In this document: positions 1-11,392 of the stretch, in pieces
How positions within the stretch are numbered: position 1 is the first letter of the stretch
Layout of the letters: each line of letters begins with the position of its first letter
NCBI GenBank assembly: GCA_037179385.1
Contig: CM074180.1
Coordinates: 27,509,455 to 27,573,454 of the forward strand
DNA: 64,000 bases
From: Holothuria scabra
Lineage: Eukaryota > Echinodermata > Holothuroidea > Aspidochirotida > Holothuriidae
Reading direction: 5' to 3'
The notes under the pieces: model-generated
What the model was told of the DNA's origin: nothing
What the model saw: only the letters and a program-made list of their open reading frames with translations
The model's database searches: none
Translations under genes and position numbers: made by a program

Positions 1-212
1 TTTCAAGCTCTCGACAGCTGTTCTTCAGTCTTCAGTTCCCAACTCCAAAGACAGCAATCACAGAGTGCACAGATAACAGTTAAAAGAAGTCAACAAGGGC
101 AACACAACCAAAACAAAAAGTGCAACTAGGAACTAAATTGAAATACAGACAAAACCACAAACCAAACAACCACAAAGCAACCAGTGCAAGGAAAACAAAC
201 GACAAGGGCCCT

Positions 213-720
213 AAAGAGTTCACTGAATGAGGACCCATGTATTTGTCGATGGGTCAATGATCCACCTATGGGAGAGGATCCAGTTAGAGATAGCAGCATG
301 AAAGGATGAAACAGACGGTTCAATCTTAATTACATGGGGGATAATATTCCAATGGCGAGTACTTCTAACAAAGAGCTGGTATTTGAATGCCTCAAGGTGC
401 AGGGCCTGGACATGATTGTAACAGTTAGCATGCCTGATGGAAGGGGTGATAATAGGTGAGACTGGAATGTTCACAAGGTTGTTTCTAATTTTGTAAAACA
501 TACAAAGATCAGCTAAGGCCCTACAGTGCTGCAAGGATTTCCATTTTAAAGTCTGGGAGATTTTTGTTGAAAGATCTGCACTTGAGCTATAATCATAGTA
601 ATTAAGAACAAACCGTGCTGTGGGTCTCTGAACTGCTTCAATTTTATCTATATTCAATTTAGTGTAAGGATTCCAACACGTTGAGGCATAATCATGATGA
701 GGACGGAATAGCAAAGTAAG
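213..720 (-). pseudogene. LINE reverse-transcriptase C-terminal remnant
   Basis: On the minus strand about 165 codons read open with the typical end of a CR1/jockey-like ORF2: a 'RPHHDYAST' block, then 'NIDKIEAVQR..ARFVLN', 'MFYKIRNNLV', and a terminal 'STRHWNIIP' block like the usual 'RLWNSLP'. These motifs follow the RT domain in such elements. The fragment is 5'-truncated at about 720, where homology simply stops, so no catalytic YADD-type motif is present. Positions 1-212 would be its 3' flank or 3'UTR, and I see no tail repeat there. It is a dead fragment in the opposite orientation to the LINE at 1.2-5.1 kb. The family assignment rests on recalled motifs. Confidence 0.85.
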
Positions 721-1236
721 CTGTAGCGACTAGTACTTTTCAAAATATAGCCGATTTTATGTCTCCATAATCCTAACAATTTCTCCACATCGCCGTACGC
801 TTAAGTGTTACGATCTGCCTGCAAAAGTTGGTCAAAAACAACATCGTAACTGCTCACTCAGACGCTTTGATTATTCATCACTGTGTTACGTACACCAGAT
901 GTGCCAGCGTGAATATGCAACGTTACTGGGCAAGACACTCTGTGATCACGCGTCCGTGTCATGATAGCTTGCGTTCTGTGTACGTAACATGCATTAACAA
1001 GTCGCACATAGCCTGCTCACACACAGTCTATGCTATAGCAATCCGTACACGTGCTTACCCACACGTACGCACACGTACGTAAGTACGTAATTCACTAACC
1101 GTACTTCGGTATTGCACGTACAGGTATATACAACACAGTACTGTATGTAAGCATATTGGCGGGAAATCCCTTGTTGCTAAGCTGGACAATGGACTCATAC
1201 ATAAACATATCAGTCTTGTCTAGTAATTAACGTGAA
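721..1236. other. Gene-free stretch with ACGTAC-rich segment
   Basis: No convincing coding region. Positions about 1,050-1,130 are rich in CACGTACG/ACGTAC tetramers, a degenerate simple repeat. The last 80-100 bases may be the 5' untranslated part of the LINE that follows; its 5' boundary cannot be fixed from one copy. Confidence 0.5.
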
Positions 1237-2100
1237 ATGGCCGACGAGCAGCTTATCTGTTGTGAAGACTGTGGTATGTGGGCAGAATTTGCCAAGTCCG
1301 GGCTAAGTTGTTCATTTGAAGAAGCATCAAGTGACACTTTTGTCTTCACTTGCAGGAAGTGTAATCGGTTAAAGGAACTTGAGGGGCTTTTGGGAGCAGC
1401 TGACATTTCTAATGGGTGGGTTGCTGTACAGAAGGGAGGTAAAGCGGCTGAACCTGCTAAGGGATGTCAAGATGTTGTGACCACAAATTCTTTTTCTGGG
1501 TTATCGGTGGAGGGCACAGTTGAGGAGGTGGTTGCTGAAGCCAGTGTTTTGAATTCTGGGATTTCCGGTGGCCTATGGCAAGGTGAAAAGGTTAAGGGTA
1601 AGGTTTTGTTTGTTGGGGACTCAATCACCCGGTTTGCAGACAGGGAATTTTGTAAGAAGGACAAAAGGAAAAGGGTAAGGGTTTGTCTTCCTGGAGCTCG
1701 AATTGAGGATATCTCAGAGAGGGTTAATCATATTGTAGGTGATGAGGAAGCTGTTGCTGTGCTGGTGGGGACAAATAATCTCAGTCGGGACAGTCAAAGT
1801 TTGATCAGGTCACAGTATAGGGAACTGATTTGTAGGTTAAAATCCACCCGTGCTAAAGGGATTTTGTGTGGTATTCTCCCCCGTTTCGATAGAAGGGTAT
1901 CTTGGAGCAAAATTCTGGGATTCAATAAGTGGTTGAAAATCGAATGTACAATGCAGGGCTTACAGTTTGTTGATACATGGGCTGGTTTTGTGAATAGGAG
2001 GGACGTTTTTGCCAAAGATGGGTTACACTTGTCTAGTACAGGAGCTAATGAGTTGGGTAGACTGGTTTCTCAGGCTGTTGACTCTCAAGTGTCAAACTAG
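1237..2100 (+). CDS. LINE ORF1: zinc-finger/PHD-like plus SGNH esterase protein
   Basis: 287 codons, ATG to TAG, open throughout. The N-terminus has Cys pairs (CCEDC at residues 8-12, then a later CRKC pair) spaced as in PHD-like zinc fingers of CR1/L2 ORF1 proteins. A low-complexity linker follows. The C-terminal half is an SGNH-hydrolase domain: GDSIT (block I with the catalytic Ser, about residue 128), GTNN (block III Asn, about 178) and DGLHLS (block V Asp/His, about 262). In related elements this esterase is thought to act in the retrotransposon RNP. ORF2 starts 107 bases downstream in another frame. All catalytic-block residues appear retained. Confidence 0.9.
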   Translation: MADEQLICCEDCGMWAEFAKSGLSCSFEEASSDTFVFTCRKCNRLKELEGLLGAADISNGWVAVQKGGKAAEPAKGCQDVVTTNSFSGLSVEGTVEEVVAEASVLNSGISGGLWQGEKVKGKVLFVGDSITRFADREFCKKDKRKRVRVCLPGARIEDISERVNHIVGDEEAVAVLVGTNNLSRDSQSLIRSQYRELICRLKSTRAKGILCGILPRFDRRVSWSKILGFNKWLKIECTMQGLQFVDTWAGFVNRRDVFAKDGLHLSSTGANELGRLVSQAVDSQVSN

Positions 2101-2207
2101 GCGCAGGGGCGAGGTCAGCCATTACAAGGCAGGTATCTGGTTTAGTTTTAGCCAAGACTGATTCTAAAATTAGTGAGAAGAAGTATTTATCTAGGAAGGT
2201 TGGTGAT

Positions 2208-4998
2208 GTGAGGGTCATGTTTGCCAATGTTTGCAGCATTTCCAATAAATTTAATGAGTTTCTTGCACATGTTTCCATAGACAATCCTGACTTAGTTGGG
2301 GTTACTGAAAGTTGGCTCCATAGTGATATTAGTAATTCTGAAATTCAGGTTCCAGGGTATAAAACTTATAGGCAGGATAGGGTTGATACTGTTGGTGGTA
2401 GAGGTGGAGGGGTCTTGCTGTATGTTAAGGACAGCATAAATTGTGTTGAAGTCACTGACAAGTTTTCTACTGGTTTTGCTAACTGCTTGTTTTGTGAACT
2501 TAGTCCAATCAATGGGGGTACTCCTTTGGTTGTTGGCATCATTTACCGTTCACCTAACTCTGGTGCTGATAATAATCAGAATTTGCTTCAAAGTTTGAAG
2601 AATCTTTCTTCTAAGAGGGCGGTTGTGTTTGGGGATTTCAACTCTCCTGATATTGATTGGCATTTATGCACTAGCGGGCCACATGGGAGGGAGTTTCTTG
2701 GGGCGGTGTCTGATTGTTTCCTCACTCAGCATGTTCTGTTTCCCACTCGTGAGGATAATTGTTTAGATTTGGTGTTAAGTACTGATGAAAATCTGGTCAG
2801 AAATTTGAGAAGTGGTGGTAAGGTTGGATGTAGTGACCATGACCTTATTAGTTTTGACATTTGTTGTTTCAGTAAGCCTCCAAGTAGTGACAAAACTGTT
2901 CTTGACTTCAGTAAAGCTAATTTTAGTCATGCAAAAGAGGAGCTTAGCATAGATTGGGTTGCACATTTGTCTCATTTGGGTCCTGCTGAAGCTTGGAAAT
3001 TTTTCAGCAGTACTGTTTCTGATATTACAAAGTTATGTATACCACTCAAGAAGGCTCGGGTGAAAAGTAGGCCTATTTGGATTTCTAGGGAGGTACTCAG
3101 GGCAACTAGGAAGAAACGTAAGTGTTGGCGATGTTATGAGGCCAGCAAGGATTCTGATGACTTAAGTGCCTACAAGAGTCAAGAGGTCTTAGGTAAAAAA
3201 TTTGGTTAAGGACACTAAAGCTAGGTTTGAAAAGAAGTTGGCCAGTGAGGTTAAGATTAACCCAAAATCTTTCCATGCCTATGTTAGGTCTAAGCAGCAT
3301 GTTAAGGAGGGGGTTGGGCCACTTCATGATGTGAATGGTTCATTAGTTAGTGATCATCAGGATATGGCTAATTTGTTAAATGATTATTTTGTATCTGTTT
3401 TTACCAAGGAGTCATCTGTCATGGGGATTTGTAGGGGTTCTGATATCCCTTCTTCAATGAGTGACATTGTGTTCTCTGAGGAGCTGGTTCTGAAAAAATA
3501 AAAGAGTTTGAAGACAAGTAAGGCTCCTGGGCCAGATGGGATCCATCCTGCCATCCTTCATGAATGCTCTGAGGTTTTATCAGTTCCACTATCAATTATT
3601 TTTCAGAAATGTCTTGACTCAAATTTTGTTCCTACTGACTGGCGGGTTGCTAATGTCACTCCAATTTTTAAAAAGGGGGATCGGAGTTCACCTTGTAATT
3701 ACAGGCCAGTCAGTTTAACTAGTGTTGGGTGCAAAATTATGGAATCCTTAATCAAGGACTGTTTTCTAAAGCATCTCTTAGATAATGGGTTACTCAATCT
3801 AACTCAGCATGGTTTCCTACCCAGTAGATCTTGTGGTACAAATTTGCTAAGCTTTCTTGAGGATGTTTCTTTGTCTCTCGATTCAGGTTCCAGTGTGGAC
3901 GTCACTTACCTTGACTTCCAAAAAGCTTTTGACAAAGTACCTCTAGGTAGACTCATGGTAAAATTGCATAGGTTATGCATCATAGGCAAGTGCCCTCAGT
4001 GGATGAATTCGTGGCTCAATGGTAGGTCTCAGAGAGTTGTTGTCAATGGAAATTTTTCTTCCTGGAAAGAAGTCTCGAGTGGTGTACCACAAGGTTCTGT
4101 TCTTGGCCCACTTCTTTTCTTAATTTTCATAAATGATATTGATAGCTCTATCACTTCCAGTATAAGTAAGTTTGCTGATGATACAAAGCTCTATAGGAAG
4201 GTTGGAAGAAAGGATGATTCTTTATTGCTTCAGAAAGATCTGGATAGGTTATTTTCATGGTCTCAGACTTGGCAAATGTCTTGTAATGCTGATAAGTGCA
4301 AAGTCCTCCACTTTGGTTCTAAGAATCCCCACCATGATTATACTATGAATGGTACTAATTTGAACAAAGTGACTTCTGAGAAAGACCTTGGTGTAGTTAT
4401 TACAGGAGATTTAAAGTCATCTAGGCAGTGTGCAGCTACTGCTGCAAGGGCAAATAGGGTGCTTGGGTTGATCAGGAGGAATTTTAAGAGTTTTAGTAAA
4501 GAAATTGTGCTAAATTTGTATAAGCAGCTGGTTCGACCCCATCTCGACTATGCTGCACAGGCCTGGAGTCCCTTCTTTGAAAAGGACAAATTGCTTTTAG
4601 AGCAAGTTCAGAAGAGAGCTACCCGACTCACACCTAAGGTTAGAAATCTACCTTATTCCCAAAGGCTTAAGCTGCTTGAGCTTACCACTCTGGAGCTGAG
4701 AAAGATTAGGGGGGACATGCTCCAGGTATACAAATTTCTATCTGAAGGAAATCCTTCGTTAGCTTGCAGTTATTTAAAGGTCCAGAGTAATCCTCAGGTT
4801 AGAGGCCATTGCAAAAAGCTTGAAAAGTCTTTTGCTAGACTTGACATTAGGAAGTTCAGTTTCTCTCATAGGGTTGTTAGTGAGTGGAATAGCCTGCCTG
4901 AGTGGGTTGTTAACTCCACATCAGTGCACCGTTTTAAGGTTAATATTGACAAGTTTTTCCATGACTGTGGTAGAATCTTATCTTTCTGGGCTCTTTAG
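2208..4998 (+). pseudogene. LINE ORF2: APE endonuclease and reverse transcriptase, two lesions
   Basis: The first part (2,208-3,209) encodes an APE-like endonuclease with the motifs TESWL (catalytic Glu), a YRSPN block, GDFN and SDHD. The frame then shifts next to an A6 run at about 3,195-3,200 and continues in the frame of 3,202. That frame has a single TAA at 3,499-3,501 and is otherwise open to 4,998. It encodes the reverse transcriptase: KAPGPDG, the NYRPVSLTS block, YLDFQKAFD (first catalytic Asp), GVPQGSVLGPLLF and FADDTK (catalytic Asp pair), followed by the C-terminal RPHLDYAAQAWSP and EWNSLPEWV blocks. Both lesions could be single recent mutations. This copy is not expected to give a functional ORF2 product. 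Confidence 0.92.
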
Positions 4999-5085
4999 GT
5001 GTTGGTGTTTTGCTTTGTTTTGGGGGTTTTTTGGATTACAGGGTATCTTATGGGGCCTTTACAGCCCTCCTTTGCCCTTTAACCT

Positions 5086-5117
5086 GTTATGTTATGTTAT
5101 GTTATGTTATGTTATAT
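5086..5117 (+). repeat. (GTTAT)n 3' tail of the LINE
   Basis: About five to six tandem GTTAT/TTATG units end the LINE. Short tandem tails of this type replace poly(A) in CR1/L2 elements and mark the 3' end of the insertion. Confidence 0.85.
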
Positions 5118-5794
5118 CAATGTCGGCTCAGTACAAAAGATGTAGGCGGGGATCAATGGGCTGTTTCATTTAAATCGAGCAAGCATTGGGGCTGAGCAAA
5201 AAATCTTTTTTTTCCCTTCGGAAATGGAAAGATCATAAAAAACACTACCAAAATGATACCTGGAAGCAATTGCAGATTTTTCTGGAACCCATTGCAATCC
5301 TGTCACCAATGTTTTAAGCCCAAAAATGGTAAAGAAATATTATTTTTGGCAATTGCTTCCCTCCATTATAGTGTAGAGTTCCTTTTCTTCTTCTAACGAT
5401 ATATGGGTTGTAGGGGTCAAAGGCTCAGCCCCAATGCACGATCAAGTCAAAGATGGCCGTGTGTGGCATTTTACATGTGACCAAAACACACTTTTGACTG
5501 TCACCGTTGCAACGATGCTTCAAAGGGATCGTTAGAAACTGTAACATATTTTTTCTTCTTTTTGTTTTAAAGTTTATTTGGTGAAATATTTTAGTAAAAA
5601 TGTCTTTGGTGTACTAATTTTACAGTGTAGGCAAAATTTCGACAATTTTGAGTGTCATAAATTCAGTTTTTAAACACACTGTTTTAGCGACTTCGTGTTT
5701 GGGTGTGAGTAGTTTCGCGAGAATTTTGAAGAAAAATTCTGTGTGCATGCGACAACCCTACTTGAACATTCTCAGTATAGGTCTATTCTTGGTA
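5118..5794. other. Gene-free stretch
   Basis: Nothing recognisable: AT-rich sequence with no supported exon, no clear terminal inverted repeats and no tandem array. Confidence 0.5.
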
Positions 5795-6000
5795 CAGGTC
5801 AAAAGTCACGAGTGGCAAACTTGGCGAAATGGAATACCCCACCTGGGTAGCTGTCTTCATAATACCAAGTGTAGCTACGTTATTCAGAATACCACATAGA
5901 CTCAAGTGACTATGGTTGTGAAGTGTATCCACGCAAAGGCTGTGTTGTGAGAGGAACGAACACACAGCTCTGTTCAAGGGCTAGTCTAGCCTTGCCTTGG
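5795..6000. repeat. Dispersed repeat, related to 17,165-17,575
   Basis: Positions 5,908-5,990 (a segment with 'aggctgtgttgtgagaggaa' and 'aagggctag') recur at about 17,470-17,570 in the same direction. Positions 5,797-5,890 match the reverse complement of about 17,165-17,275. The two loci therefore share two blocks in different relative orientation. Class unknown. Confidence 0.55.
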
Positions 6001-6370
6001 CCAAGGCTAGGCCTATTGTTTGTGATCTGTTTCAGCCTGGGCCTTGCGCTAGTGTTACTGGCTGATGCCATTTCCCCATGCCATCTGAACATTTGACAAT
6101 GAGCTGACATCTGAAACCATAAGACTAAGACTTAAGAGTTAGCAGGTAGGCCTATGGGGTTTTATTCCTAACTAGGCTAGGCCCCAAGGCCTTGACTAAC
6201 GTTAGGCCTACTTTGTAATGGTATTGCCACGGAATTACTAACGTAAACACTATTAGGCCTAGCCTACATGTAAGTTAGCATATTAACTTAGCCTAGCCTA
6301 GGTCTTACGTTAGCCTGGGCCTACAAACGTTAGGCTAAAGAAACTAACGTTAGGAATCTTAGATTAGAAA
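6000..6370. repeat. TAGGCCTA/CTAGGCC-rich cluster
   Basis: Dense run of overlapping TAGGCC, GGCCTA, CCTAGG and AACGTTAGG words, several palindromic. A second cluster lies at 16,735-16,960. Such clusters are, from memory, frequent in echinoderm and other marine invertebrate DNA. No coding potential. Confidence 0.6.
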
Positions 6371-6949
6371 TGCCAGAACTTTAACAGCAAACAATGGGCT
6401 GGAGAATACGTTGTTTTACTGTACATAAAATTAAATTGCCTACCCCTGTTCCAATGGAACTCATTTTCAGAGATTGTTTTCACCGGCTGATCTTCCGCTG
6501 ATACTCAGGCCGAACAAGACTAAGCAATTCATACATTCAATGTACGGCAGATGGGTACGGTACACTATAATTGACCTGTACCGTGCCGTGAAAACAAATT
6601 AATACACAAATGCTGTATCACGTTGAATATTTCGACCATACTCCAGTACGATTAGACTAATTTAGTAGCAAAATTTTGATAAATAAACCGAAAGAAATTT
6701 CTAATCTTACAATATTAAAAATCCAAAAACTTCTTTACAAATAGGAAGAAAGGTATTTAGAGTTTTAACAATAATTAATCGTCAAAAAACTAAAACGTAT
6801 ATCCTTTATTTGTGTCACATGGCCATAGTGAATGGTCTCCTTTCCATTCATAACAGTTGATTGGACAACACATGGACGTAGTATGAAACGCCATTTGTCC
6901 AAATACAAAGGTCGTGAGTGGCCACAGGCATCTAGATGTCCATTTGAGT

Positions 6950-8345
6950 TGATTTGAGAACGGAGCGTCCCTGCCAGGGGAGGGATTTGATCTCTGAAAG
7001 TTGGGGGCAAATTCGGGCAGATTACCAAACCGCGCCCGAGGCGCTGCTGGAGCGCGAAGCGCTTCCCCTAATGGCGTGGGTTACGGGGACCCGCCTTAGG
7101 GTGCCTGGTGGGGTCCAGGGGCAAACCCCCGGTGGAGGTCCAGGCGGAGCAGCCCCCGGAATCTCCTGGGTATTTACGAAATTGTAGGCATTAAAATAAT
7201 GCGTTTTATCTTCAACTTCAAATTACATAAGATGGGCACTTAACAGAACACAAATATCAAAATTTGACCTTCTTCAATTATATCCTAAAAGTCGGCCCGG
7301 AATCGATAATGCAGAGGGTGCGGGGAGGGAGAATTGAGGTTCTTCATGGTTCCCTCCTTGGTGCACCAGATCTCCTTTTCAGAAAGCTAGGGGACTTTTC
7401 ATGTGATGTGAACTCAGCCCTTGTCTATCATGATGGGGCGCACGAAGCGGCGCCGAAAAATTTAACGTTTAAGACATCTCAGTAATGAAACTGAATGAAA
7501 ATTAGAGAAAGTATGGGTCACCTTAACCTTAGCTGAATAACGGTGGTACCTAGTAAAGACATTCTTACTGAAGCACAAACGTACTCTGGTTTCCTATATA
7601 GTCTTTTTCAGGTGACTTTCACAGAGCCGTTACCTGTAAAGGGGCGCGCGGTGCGCGCCGAAAACTTGAAATTTTACTTCATCTCAATAGTGAAATTGAA
7701 ATAAAATTAGACATAGTGTGGTCACTTTTCACTACAGTTGACTAAGGGTGACCCCTGAGGATATTTGCAGTAAGCAAAAACGTACCGTTGGTTTCCTATA
7801 GAGTCCTTTTCATGAGATTTTTATAGAGTCCTTTTCTGTGATATGGACGCGCAGAACACGCCGAAAATGGAGGCTTTTGAGACATCTCAATAGAGATATT
7901 AATGGAAATTAAAGAAAGGGTGGGTCCCTTTTCACTTCTCCCGAAAAAGAGTGGAGGTCCAGATAGGAGTCAAATAAGATCATCGTCCTTTCAGAAAGCT
8001 TGGGACCACTTGGTCAGAGAAGGGGACCAGAAGACGACCACCTCCCCGCCTCCCCCTTTCACTAGTTACGGTAGAGTTTCTGCTGTGTACGGCCCGGGCA
8101 CTGGTGATAAGTTTCAGTGACAATGGACGAGGTGTTCTACAAGAAGTAACCCAACATCCTGAAATATTCAAAACGGGTGCACGCGAAGCGTGTCGAAAAA
8201 ACAGCGTTGAGACATTTATTTGAAGAATATTGTTTTTATTTAGTTTTCAAATGCAGTATATGACCTGTTTAAACTAAATTAAGTATCACTCGCGTAGCTC
8301 TGTCAGTTCTAGTTTTTATTTTTGTAGCAAAAGCAACCAGACTAA
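6950..8345 (+). mobile_element. Modular GC-hairpin repeat, copy A (long form)
   Basis: Starts with a CCAGGGG/CCCCCGG-rich block also found at 13.75-13.86 and 14.06-14.10 kb. From about 7,150 it is collinear with copy B (10,640-11,390). Inside are modules about 205 bp apart, each opening with a GC-rich hairpin followed by CGAAAA and a 'gacatctcaatagtgaaa'-like line: hairpins at about 7,438, 7,643, 7,845 and 8,180. It ends with a segment shared with copy B ('gtatatgacctgtttaaa', 'cactcgcgtagctctgtcag'). No real ORF. Probably a non-autonomous transposon; the class is not identifiable by eye. Confidence 0.7.
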
Positions 8346-10639
8346 GACGTAAAAAAAACTAACTTCTGGAAAAAAGTGGGGGGGGGGGTAAGTGCCCCCG
8401 TGCCCCCCCTCTCCCTCCCGTAATCCCGCCAATGTTGTTTAACTTGTAATATTTACTTGCTAAAAAAACAAGCTCTTGAATAAACCCAAAAAAGGGAAGT
8501 GAAGAAGTTATTTTTGCATTTAATTCTTCTGTTATACAAAATGACATTGTTAAGTAGAGATGGAGTGCCGAAAGGTTCCTAGGAACCAACAACTTATTAT
8601 ACAAGCGATGCTAGCTACAAACATAAAATACCAATCTCAATAAAAGAGTACAAAACAAAATAAAAAGGACATAATGGTGGGATTTTTAGTCGAGTGATTT
8701 GATGTGCAAGAGGCGGCATTATTCATCCATACAAACTTAAATATAAATTCCCAACAGCTAAGTGTTCTTTTAAACCTTATAGAAGTTTTCGTCATGCAGG
8801 TATACACAAGCTGTACCTCTCAATGACGAGATAGCTGATAATTTGGTCATTCGTGGTACTTTCAATCTAATGTGACTATAGCGATCTGTTAACAAGAAGA
8901 GCTCAGTGATTGGGACTTATCTGTCACGGAAAGGTTTATGGCGGCCGCCTTGTCAGTACATAATTTTCCCAAATTTTCTTCAAATTGACCCTTTCTTGTA
9001 GTTTATGTGGTATCGTACAACTTTATATCAAACAGTCGGCGTTACAAAAGTCGTCATCTGATTTGGTACTGATAGACTTAAACCTCTGCCCAATTCTTTA
9101 TAATAAAGTGCTTTTTCGAAGGAGAACAAAAACAAGCATTTTCTTACATAATGCTATCATGCAGTTTGGGTTTCAGCAGGGGCAACCGATCACATGCAAC
9201 TTTTATATTTGGACACTTTTTGCCCAAAAATTCGTTGGTCGCGGTTTGAAAACTAGGTGCGCCAGTAACTCGTAAACCTGATGGTGATGTATAGGCCTAC
9301 CTGTGACAAGGAATCTAAGACTAAAGTTAAGTCTATTATATTGTGTTAATCAATGGCACCAATTACTGATGGAAACCTATTATAAAAGAAGAAGTACGAG
9401 GGCGAAAAACTCATCCCCCGTTTTGTTGAAAGGAAAGCAAAAAAAAAAAAGAAAAAAAAAACGCGTTAAAAAAGTTCTGCTCTCGACATTCTTACAGCAA
9501 GCCTTACCCCTTGTCGGTGGTACCGATCGCAGGCCCGTGGGTCGAGGAGCTTTGCCCTGCTGATTTGTCGTGAAAACAAATTTGGAAAAAAAATCTGCAC
9601 CTGATCAATTACAGGTACTTTTTATCCACACCCCAGACTTCACGATGTTCACTGACATTACTGACATTCCTGTTAAAACTTTACCTGTTTACCGTAGGAA
9701 CGGTTAACGATCAAGCACTGGAAGAAAGTCATTTGGACGTGTTGAAGACAATATTTAAAATGCAGTCCAGATAATTAAGGATGTAGGCAAAAAAAAATTA
9801 AAACAAAATGTTTGCTCTTTTACCCAGCCCCAACCCCGTCTCATCCCTCCGGCAGTCAGGTCCGCATGTCATTGAGCTTTAATCATGAATACTAGAATAC
9901 GTTAAGTCCAAATAATATGGAAACTAGTGATAAAGATCAGTTGGTAAGACGGTACTCGACTGCGAGTAAAAATAAGTGGCTTGAAAAGCTACCGAAGACC
10001 TGGCGATGCGCTTTTCCTATTTGCGCCATTAAGAATAGTACTGTTTCCCACTCTACTATTTCCGTTTTCTTTATTTATCCTTGCTGATTGAAACTTGTAA
10101 TAACTCACATGCCTTTACAGTTTCTCTTGTCAACGTAGACTTCGTTTTGGTAATCATGCCTTACTGTAAATTTTCAAATCAGTTCACTAGGCGCTACGGT
10201 ATAAAGCCTATAAAGCCAAACGTAAGTTTCCGAGGCTTCTGTTTTTATTGAGACCGAACACGTTTGCCTTTCCAAAGCAACTCTTGTTTCGAAAGGAAAG
10301 CGAGTCTGGAATGAATATTCAAAAGCTTTTAACTTAGTAACACGTTTTCTTTTGCTACAATGAATTAATCCTCTTAGTGGTAAGCCTAAGCATCTTCCAG
10401 CAATAGGTGACTATTGTCCTTGTTTCACGGTGCTCTGCTTCTTAAAAGAATTTAAACTTGACCAAGTCTCCTCCCATGTTTTCCTGTCGTCCAGAGCTGA
10501 GGCAGCGCACCAAGTTCACTTCGGAAGACGATGTCACCGTACTACTACTAGTTTGAGCCCTAAAGAAAAAGTTCTGACGGCACACTTTAGCACATGCTGC
10601 TGAGATTGTAATGTGTTTTATTTGTAATATGAACTTGGT
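8346..10639. other. Gene-free stretch with G/C runs and an A-rich tract
   Basis: Contains a G9 run and C-rich line at about 8,380-8,430 that looks like the edge of a transposon relic (the C-rich line, then 'AATCCCGCCAATG', recurs in form at 11,400-11,440) and an A-rich tract at 9,439-9,461. I see no supported exon or RNA gene in the remainder. Confidence 0.45.
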
Positions 10640-11392
10640 AAAAAGCCCCCGGAAGCTCCTGGGTATTTACGAAATTGTAGGCATTAAAATGATGCATTTT
10701 ATCTTCAACTTCAAATTACATAAAATGGACACTTAACAAAAATTATCACTATTTAACGTTCTCCAATTATATCCTTACTCCGTATGATTAAAGTCGGCCC
10801 GGAATCGATAATGCAGAGGGTGCAAAGAGGGAGAATGGATTACCTAAAATTGAGGTTCTTCAGGGGCCCCTCCTCTGTGCCCCAGATCTTCTTTTCAGAA
10901 AGCTATATAGGGGGCTTTTCAATGTGAACTCAGTCCTTGTCTATGATGGGGCGCACGAAATGCGCCGAAATTTTTTAATGTTTAAGACATCTCAGTAATG
11001 AAACTGAATGAAAATTAGAGAAAGTATGGGCCACCTTAACCTTAGCTGAATAACGGTGTCCCCCTAAAGACATTCTTACTGAAGCACAAACATACTCTGG
11101 TTTCCTATATAGTCTTTTTCAGGCGACTTTCTCAGAGCCGTTACCTGGAAAGGGGCGCGCAGAGCGCGCCTAAAAATGAATTTTTGCTTCATCTCAATAG
11201 TGAAATTGAAATAAAATTAGACAGAGAGTAGTCCCTTTTCACGCGAAGCGTGTCAAAAAAACAGCGTTCAGACATTTATTGGAAGAATGTTGTTTTTATT
11301 TAGTTTTCAATGCAGTATATGACCTGTTTAAATAAAAAACAACTTAATTAAGAATCACTCGCGTAGCTCTGTCAGTTCCAGTTTGTATTTAG
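10640..11392 (+). mobile_element. Modular GC-hairpin repeat, copy B (internally deleted)
   Basis: Near-identical to copy A over 7,150-7,735 and again over about 8,176-8,340. It lacks about 450 bp between its second hairpin (11,154-11,170) and its last (11,240-11,252); those hairpins are 86 bp apart here but 537 bp apart in copy A. First hairpin GGCGCA/TGCGCC at 10,950-10,966. Same strand as copy A. Confidence 0.75.

Larger units (their letters stand above)
1150..5117 (+). mobile_element. CR1/L2-clade non-LTR retrotransposon, almost full length
   Basis: A two-ORF LINE: ORF1 at 1,237-2,100, ORF2 from 2,208 to 4,998, a short 3'UTR and a terminal (GTTAT)n tail at about 5,088-5,117. An ORF1 with a zinc-binding region plus an SGNH esterase, an APE-type endonuclease and a microsatellite-like rather than poly(A) 3' end are hallmarks of the CR1/L2 group. 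ORF1 is intact, and ORF2 has only two visible lesions (a frameshift near 3,195-3,205 and an in-frame TAA at 3,499-3,501), so the insertion is fairly young. The 5' end is uncertain and no target-site duplication was identified. Confidence 0.9.

Noticed and set aside
828..1082. 84-codon open frame upstream of the LINE
   Set aside because: Lies in the ACGTAC-rich simple-sequence stretch, has no family motif and no splice context.
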